A DNA stretch of 64,000 bases from JAWKUK01 sp041398605. GTDB lineage: Bacteria; Planctomycetota; UBA1135; GCA-002686595. This document shows positions 59,334 through 64,000 of this stretch, in pieces (within the stretch, counting starts at the first letter, position 1; each line of letters opens with the position of its first letter). The notes beneath the pieces were generated by a model. It was not told the DNA's origin. It did no database searches and was given only the letters and a program-made list of their open reading frames with translations. The stretch spans positions 108,996-172,995 of the forward strand of contig JAWKUK010000019.1 in the NCBI GenBank assembly GCA_041398605.1. Reading direction: 5' to 3'. Both the position numbers and the translations under genes were made by a program.

Positions 59334-60353
59334 CTATGCAGGCGTGTCCGTCGCGGCGCGCACGACCTCGCGTGCCGCTCGCAAGACCTCGGGCACGCCG
59401 GTCCCGAGCACCGAGGACATCCCGAGGACCGTCCCGCCGCCCAGCGCGCGCACCGCCTCCGCGAGCTCCTCGACGCGGGCGTCGCTGTCGTCGTCCTCGA
59501 ACGCCTTCGTCGCCACGACGATGCGCGGCTTCGCGTAGAGCTCGGCGGAATAGCGGCGCAGCTCGTCGTCGAGCAGCCGATACGCCTCCGCTGGCGAGGG
59601 CTCGGCCAACGTCGACACGTCGACCAGGTGCAGGAGCACGCGACAACGCTCGACGTGACGCAGGAAGCGGTGCCCGAGGCCAGCCCCCTCCGCGGCGCCC
59701 TCGATCAAGCCCGGCAGGTCGGCCATGACCAGGGTGTCGTAGTCCCCCACCGGCACGATGCCGACCTGGGGCTCGAGCGTCGTGAAGGGATAGTCCGCGA
59801 TCTTCGGCCGCGCCGCGGAGACCCGCGACAAGAACGTCGACTTGCCGGCGTTCGGGAAGCCGAGCAGCCCGACCTGCGCGAACAGCTTGAGCTCCAAGAG
59901 GACGCGCCGGTGCTCCCCCGGGATCCCGGGCGTCGCGTGCCGCGGCACCTGACGCACCGAGCTGGCGAAGCGCGTGTTGCCCTTGCCGCCCTTGCCGCCG
60001 ACGGCGACGACGAGGCGCGCGTCAGGCGTGTCGAGGTCGCGCAGCACGTTGCCACGCTCGGCGTCCTTGATGATCGTGCCGACCGGGACGAGGAGCTCGA
60101 TCGACTCGCCCGAGCGCCCGGTCTTGTTGCGCGATCCGCCGCGCTCGCCGTGCTGCGCGGCGTAACGGAAGGAGCGCCCGATCTCGAGCAGCGAGTGGAC
60201 CTGCGTGCTCGCGATGAGGACGACGTCCCCGCCGTGCCCGCCGTCGCCGCCGTCAGGGCCGCCCTTCTCGACGTACTTCTCGCGCCGGAACGACACGATC
60301 CCGTCGCCGCCGTCTCCGGCGATCACTTCGATCTGCGCTTCGTCACGAAACAT
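59334..60353 (-). CDS. obg: Obg-type GTPase
   Basis: Ribosome-assembly and stress GTPase. The Gly-rich Obg fold is 'MFRDEAQIEVIAGDGGDGIVSFRR', 'GGPDGGDGGHGGDV' and 'GGKGGKGNTRFASSVRQ'. The G-domain has 'LLGFPNAGKSTFLSRV', 'DYPFTTLEPQVG' and 'ADLPGLIEGAAEGAGLGHRFLRH'. At the base-specificity G4 position it reads 'VVATKAFED' instead of N-K-x-D, and 'GMSSVLGTG' is the G5. The 339-residue length lacks a C-terminal OCT domain, as is common. It follows rplU-rpmA, its classical gene order. Confidence 0.95.
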   Translation of the reverse strand: MFRDEAQIEVIAGDGGDGIVSFRREKYVEKGGPDGGDGGHGGDVVLIASTQVHSLLEIGRSFRYAAQHGERGGSRNKTGRSGESIELLVPVGTIIKDAERGNVLRDLDTPDARLVVAVGGKGGKGNTRFASSVRQVPRHATPGIPGEHRRVLLELKLFAQVGLLGFPNAGKSTFLSRVSAARPKIADYPFTTLEPQVGIVPVGDYDTLVMADLPGLIEGAAEGAGLGHRFLRHVERCRVLLHLVDVSTLAEPSPAEAYRLLDDELRRYSAELYAKPRIVVATKAFEDDDSDARVEELAEAVRALGGGTVLGMSSVLGTGVPEVLRAAREVVRAATDTPA

Positions 60354-60433
60354 GGTGCGGGTCGCGCATGGCTCGCATGCGCTCGGTCTGCGGTACGGTC
60401 TGGGACGGAGGTTGGGAGCGAGCGCGCGGAATG

Positions 60434-60480
60434 GACAGACGGCCCCCGCGAGGCAGGGTGCCGCGCGGAGGCCGTCCGTC
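60434..60480 (-). terminator. Imperfect hairpin downstream of rpmA
   Basis: GACAGACGGCC (60434-60444) and GGCCGTCCGTC (60470-60480) pair at 10 of 11 positions around a GC-rich loop. It lies between the rpmA stop (60504) and the obg start (60353), so it could partly terminate ribosomal-protein transcription before obg. No T-tract. Confidence 0.35.
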
Positions 60481-60503
60481 GGTTGTCGTGCGCGCCCTTA
60501 CGA

Positions 60504-60755
60504 CTACTGCTGTGCAGCCGGATCGATGTGCACGCGGCGCCCGGTCTGGAACCGAACGGTGCCGTCGACGAGGGCGAACAGCGTGTAGTCACTGCCGACG
60601 CCGACGTTCTGACCCTGCTTGTAGCGCGTGCCGCACTGGCGCACGAGGATCGTGCCGGCGGTGACTTGCTGCCCGCCGAAGCGCTTGACGCCGCGGAACT
60701 GGGGGTTGGAGTCGCGGCCGTTGCGGGTCGAGCCCTGGCCCTTCTTGTGTGCCAT
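60504..60755 (-). CDS. rpmA: 50S ribosomal protein L27
   Basis: An 83-residue ribosomal protein of the large subunit near the peptidyl-transferase centre. 'MAHKKGQGSTRNGRDSNPQF' is the typical N-terminus with no pre-cleaved extension; 'GVKRFGGQQVTAGTILVRQCGTRYKQGQNVG' and 'LFALVDGTVRF' follow as in L27. It begins at the standard initiator Met directly before AHKKG. It lies 113 bases downstream of rplU and 150 upstream of obg, the universal order. Confidence 0.97.
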   Translation of the reverse strand: MAHKKGQGSTRNGRDSNPQFRGVKRFGGQQVTAGTILVRQCGTRYKQGQNVGVGSDYTLFALVDGTVRFQTGRRVHIDPAAQQ

Positions 60756-60868
60756 GTCGCTTGCTCCCTGCTAGGAGAGATCTGTCGTGGAGATCGGTGG
60801 AAGATGGAGTCGGTCCGGTGGGAAACGCCCAAGCAACCTGAGTTGCCCGAACCACCCGAGTTGTTCGT

Positions 60869-61180
60869 TCAGCCTGTGATGTTGGTGATCCGGACGCGCG
60901 TGTAGCGCTGCCGGTGACCGTTCTTCACGCGCACGTTCTTGCGGCGACGGAAGCGGAAGACGACGAGCTTCTTGCCGCGGTCCTCGCCGATGACCTCGGC
61001 GGTCACCGTCGCGCCGGCGACGGTCGGCTTGCCGACGCGCACGCCGCCCTCGTCACCGACGAGGAGGATGTGGTCGAACGTGATCTCGGAGCCCGGGGTG
61101 GCGTCGGAGAGGTCACAGAGGACCTCGTCGCCGACCCGCACCGTGGCCTGGTTGTTGCGATCGCTGATGATGGCGTACAT
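60869..61180 (-). CDS. rplU: 50S ribosomal protein L21
   Basis: A 103-residue large-subunit protein. 'MYAIISDRNNQATVRVGDEV' is the usual N-terminus; 'VLLVGDEGGVRVGKP' type text and the basic C-terminus 'FRFRRRKNVRVKNGHRQRYTRVRI' are typical L21. It is the first gene of the rplU-rpmA cluster. A leader of ~340 bases precedes it; L21 leader regulation exists in other bacteria, but I cannot identify a specific element. Confidence 0.97.
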   Translation of the reverse strand: MYAIISDRNNQATVRVGDEVLCDLSDATPGSEITFDHILLVGDEGGVRVGKPTVAGATVTAEVIGEDRGKKLVVFRFRRRKNVRVKNGHRQRYTRVRITNITG

Positions 61181-61519
61181 GGGACTTCATCCAGGGGCTC
61201 GCACACACGGCGCGAGGCCCGGCTCTCCCGCGGTGAAACCACCCGCGGGCCCCGATCGCGGAGGGTCCAGGGGGGACCGCCCGGGAGAGGGAAGGGCGAA
61301 GAGGGTAGCAGAGCCCAGCGCGGCTGCCAACCCCGGCGGCGGGCGGTCCGGCAGATCCGGGGGGGCGGGGGCCGACGGGGGCTCCTCTGGGGCTCCTCTG
61401 GGGATTCGAGGGCGCATTCATTGGGCGCCGGGCTCCCACGAGGAGCCCGGCGCCCATGCGCTCAGAGTCCGCCGGCCGAGCCCGCCCGCCATGGACGGTT
61501 GACGGCCGCGGACCCAGCC
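61181..61519. other. Intergenic region between the RNase E/G and rplU genes
   Basis: About 340 bases, extremely GC-rich, with no supported coding region. It includes a strong hairpin (listed separately) after the ribonuclease stop and purine-rich/GGGGCTCCTCT repeats near 61374-61402 (GGGGCTCCTCT occurs twice). It should contain the rplU promoter; no clear -35/-10 pair was recognised. Confidence 0.5.
61423..61455 (-). terminator. 14-bp perfect hairpin downstream of the RNase E/G gene
   Basis: GGGCGCCGGGCTCC (61423-61436), loop CACGA, and its exact complement at 61442-61455. It lies 65-97 bases beyond the ribonuclease stop. In the minus direction it is followed by AATGAATG rather than a T-tract, so it is a hairpin-only terminator or an RNase processing site in the leader of rplU. 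Confidence 0.6.
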
Positions 61520-63967
61520 TCAGCGCTTCCGGCGGCCGCCGGGGCGCACTTCGCGCCCGTCGGCGCGCATGTAGTTGAGGACGCTGTCCTCCGACTGGTC
61601 CGCCGAGCTCACGAAGCGGATCTCACGCTCGGAGCGGTGCTCCATCGCGCGCACGTAGTCGTGCAGGTGGTCCTTGAGGTACTTCACGACCTCAGGGTGC
61701 GCCTTGACCTCGACCGTCGTGAAGCCCTTTTGGGTGAGCGCGGAGCCGAGCCGGCGCAGGATCGCCTGGGCACGGGACTCCAAGGTCCGAACCCGCCCTG
61801 TACCGCGGCACCGCGGGCAGGCCTGGAACACCTTCTTGTGCGTACCCGGGCCGAGGCGCTGACGGGTCAGCTCCAAGAGGCCGAACTGGCTGATGCGACC
61901 GAGCTTCGAGCGCGCACGGTCGGGCTCGAGCGCGTCGCGGAGCGCGCGCTCGACCTGCCGGTTGCTCGACGACTTCACCATGTCGATGAAGTCGCACACG
62001 ATGATGCCGCCGAGGTCGCGCAGCCGGATCTGCAGCGCGATCTCCTGCACCGCCTCGAGGTTCGTCTTCAGCGCGATCTTCTCGAAGTCGAAGCTGTCCG
62101 TGCGCGTGCGCCCGGAGTTCACGTCGATGGCGACGAGCGCCTCGGCCTGGTCGAACACGACGGACCCGCCCGAAGGCAGGTCGACGCGCCGCGAGAAGAC
62201 CTTCTCGAAGTCCTGCTCGATGCCGTACTGGTGGAAGATCGGCCGCTCGCCGTCATAGAGCTCGATGCGCTGCACGTGCTCGGGCAGGAGCTTGCCGGCG
62301 AACTCGCACATCTGCTCGTGGACCGCGTAGTCATCGACGACGACACGCTTGGTCTGCGCGCTGAACAGGTCACGCAGCGTGCGGGTCGCGACGTCTGACT
62401 CTTGGTACAGCGGCGACGGGCCGCGGCTGCCACGCAGCTTGCGCCCGAAGCCCTCCCACACGCCGAGCAAGTAGTCGAGGTCCCGCCCGAGGTCCTCCTT
62501 CTTCTTGCCGACGCCGGCCGTGCGCACGATGACCCCCATGTCTGCGGGCACGTCGAGGCTCGCGAGGATCTTCTTGAGGCGGCGACGCTCCTTCTCGTCC
62601 GGGATCTTGCGGCTGACGCCGGTGCGCGACATCGACGGCATCAACACCAGGTAGCGGCCCGGGATCGAGATGTACGTCGTCAGCGTCGGGCCCTTGTCAC
62701 CGATCGCGTCCTTCGTGATCTGCACGACGACGGGGTCGCCGACGCGCAGCAGCTCGGTGATCGGGCGCCGATCGCGGCCCTTGCGGCGCTCTGCGAGGCG
62801 GCCTTTGGAACGGACCTCCTTGCCGCGCCCGCCGCGGCCGGCCGCTTCGCGCTGCGCGCCTCCCTTTGCGCCGCGGGCGTGGCCGCGACCAGAGGCCGAG
62901 GAGCCATTGGACTGAGCCCCGTCCCGACCGGTCCGGTCCGCGTCGTCGTCCGAGCCCGAACGCTCGGCGCCGGCCTCCAGTGCGTCGTGGCCGTGATCGT
63001 CGCTCTGGGGACCCTCTTCGTCGCGCTCGTGATCATCGTCGTGATCGTGATCATCGTCGTGATCGTGGTCATCGTCGTGGTCGTCGTGCGACTCCACGGC
63101 GTCGCCGTGGCCGTCGTCCTCGCCGAGGTCTCGCGGGTCGACGCGTTCGTCCTCGCCCCACTCCTCGAAGTCCACGCGCGCCGTGAGCAAGTGCTCCAGC
63201 TTGAAGTCGTCGTCGCCGTAGATCGGCAGGACGTCGGAGGTGTGAAGGAAGCCGTTACGGCCCTGACCGAAGTCGATGAAGGCCGCGCCGATGGCCGGCT
63301 CCAAGTTGACGACCTTGCCGCGATAGACGTCGTTGACGAGCGTCTTCTGGCTCTCCGCGGTCATCAGCAAGTCGACGATGCGCTCGCCCTCGATGACGGC
63401 GACGCGCTTCTCTTCCGGCTCGACCGCGTTGACGAGGATCGTCTGCGTGCGCAGGACCTCCGCCTCCGCGAGCAGCTCTTCCTCGGTCTTCTCGGCGGGG
63501 CGCTCGGCGGCGCGAGCGCCGTCTCCGCCCCCACTGGACTTCTTCTTCCGACGGCCGCGCTTGCCGCCGCGCCCCTCGGGCTCCGTAGCGCGCGCCGGGC
63601 TCTGCCGCTCGCCGTCGGCCTCCCCTTCGTCTTGGCCGTCCGCGTCGTCGGCTTCGCCGTCCTCCGCCGACTGAGCCCCCTGGGCGTCCCCGGCGCCGGT
63701 ATCCCGCCGCTTGCGGCGCCGTCGGCGCTTCTTGCCAGACTGACTCGCCTCTCCAGCCTGGGACGACGACGAGGCCACCTCGCGGACGGGGGCCGGGAGA
63801 TCGTCGCCCTCTTCGCCTGGGATCGACTCGATCGAGAGGGCTTCGTGCCCCCCACCCTCGCCCGTGCGCGGGTCCTCCTTGGTGCCCTTCCGGCGGCGTC
63901 CGCCGCGCGAGCCCCGGCGGCGACGCTTGCGCTCGGCCGCGCCTTCGCCGTCCGCGGGCTCGCCCAT
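61520..63967 (-). CDS. RNase E/G-family endoribonuclease with large S1-domain insertion
   Basis: Processes rRNA and mRNA. The 815-residue protein has a ~165-residue Lys/Arg/Glu-rich disordered N-terminus. A split S1 domain follows: 'VYRGKVVNLEPAIGAAFIDFG' to 'GFLHTSDVLP', then a ~150-residue insertion (about 250-402, including a His/Asp-rich block at 286-328), then 'LLRVGDPVVVQITKDAIGDKGP'. Catalytic Asp are in 'ALVAIDVNSGRTRTDS' and 'IIVCDFIDM', and the zinc-link is 'CPRCRGTGR'. The frame remains open to the window edge at 64000, so the start may be upstream. Next to rplU, as often for rng. Confidence 0.93.
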   Translation of the reverse strand: MGEPADGEGAAERKRRRRGSRGGRRRKGTKEDPRTGEGGGHEALSIESIPGEEGDDLPAPVREVASSSSQAGEASQSGKKRRRRRKRRDTGAGDAQGAQSAEDGEADDADGQDEGEADGERQSPARATEPEGRGGKRGRRKKKSSGGGDGARAAERPAEKTEEELLAEAEVLRTQTILVNAVEPEEKRVAVIEGERIVDLLMTAESQKTLVNDVYRGKVVNLEPAIGAAFIDFGQGRNGFLHTSDVLPIYGDDDFKLEHLLTARVDFEEWGEDERVDPRDLGEDDGHGDAVESHDDHDDDHDHDDDHDHDDDHERDEEGPQSDDHGHDALEAGAERSGSDDDADRTGRDGAQSNGSSASGRGHARGAKGGAQREAAGRGGRGKEVRSKGRLAERRKGRDRRPITELLRVGDPVVVQITKDAIGDKGPTLTTYISIPGRYLVLMPSMSRTGVSRKIPDEKERRRLKKILASLDVPADMGVIVRTAGVGKKKEDLGRDLDYLLGVWEGFGRKLRGSRGPSPLYQESDVATRTLRDLFSAQTKRVVVDDYAVHEQMCEFAGKLLPEHVQRIELYDGERPIFHQYGIEQDFEKVFSRRVDLPSGGSVVFDQAEALVAIDVNSGRTRTDSFDFEKIALKTNLEAVQEIALQIRLRDLGGIIVCDFIDMVKSSSNRQVERALRDALEPDRARSKLGRISQFGLLELTRQRLGPGTHKKVFQACPRCRGTGRVRTLESRAQAILRRLGSALTQKGFTTVEVKAHPEVVKYLKDHLHDYVRAMEHRSEREIRFVSSADQSEDSVLNYMRADGREVRPGGRRKR

Positions 63968-64000
63968 GGGTTCGGCGACACCCGCCTCGATCGACTCCGC

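Noticed and set aside
62989..63115. Possible CRISPR-like or tandem DNA repeat (GATCATCGTCGTGATCGT pattern)
   Set aside because: It encodes the His/Asp-rich block of the RNase E/G protein in frame; repeats are short and without spacers.

Overview
This is a 64-kb, very GC-rich, gene-dense bacterial chromosome segment with no insertion sequences, phage genes or CRISPR. The gene content suggests Planctomycetota, probably a Pla3-like lineage. It has formylglycine sulfatases, large secreted HAF-repeat, FG-GAP and DUF4159 proteins, an ole hydrocarbon pathway, a DUF1111-type dihaem protein, and a C-terminal domain shared by secreted proteins. The phylum call is inference; no rRNA or phylogenetic marker comparison was possible.

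Layout. Positions 1-1774: end of a PAS-like protein and DNA polymerase IV. Positions 1956-11404: a plus-strand lipid block, with oleA and an acyl esterase, then a GbsR/MarR-type regulator, a beta-ketoacyl synthase, a dedicated acyl carrier protein, two phytoene-desaturase/RetSat-like flavoproteins, a FabG-like ketoreductase, a FabZ/FabA-like dehydratase and a FabI-like enoyl reductase. Positions 11644-21568: secreted and envelope proteins (dihaem protein, FG-GAP protein, M75 lipoprotein, DUF2959 lipoprotein, two sulfatases, a large secreted protein). Positions 21976-25837: oleB, oleC and oleD with overlapping start/stop codons. Positions 25878-32855: membrane protein with winged-helix partner, HEAT/DUF4159 protein, DNA glycosylase, M1 peptidase, small basic protein.

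Positions 33018-38473 hold a minus-strand five-gene operon: H-NOX, histidine kinase, and three response regulators with HDOD, degenerate HD-GYP and EAL outputs. It looks like a nitric-oxide-sensing, c-di-GMP-linked relay. A HAF-repeat protein and tRNA-Met(CAT) follow. Positions 41548-43881 hold cysteine dioxygenase, a NifS-fold enzyme lacking the catalytic Cys loop, and a cupin. Positions 44463-51453 hold a possible structured RNA, a TraB/GumN protein and secreted or membrane proteins. Positions 51487-64000 are largely housekeeping on the minus strand: an RNase E/G, L21, L27, Obg, a PilT-type ATPase, a PDZ protein, pantothenate kinase, an MnmE-like GTPase, aspartate carbamoyltransferase and a metallophosphoesterase.

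How it fits together. OleA (head-to-head condensation), OleD (keto reduction), OleC (beta-lactone formation) and OleB (decarboxylation) form a complete long-chain olefin pathway, although oleA lies 19 kb from oleBCD. The block next to oleA carries every activity needed to elongate an acyl chain on its own ACP, plus two hydride-transfer flavoproteins that could set or remove double bonds. I infer a dedicated unusual-lipid or polyene pathway, possibly feeding OleA, controlled by the adjacent regulator through a perfect AT-rich palindrome at 3814-3837. This block is the best candidate for an undescribed system. The H-NOX relay and the cysteine-sulfinate module come next.
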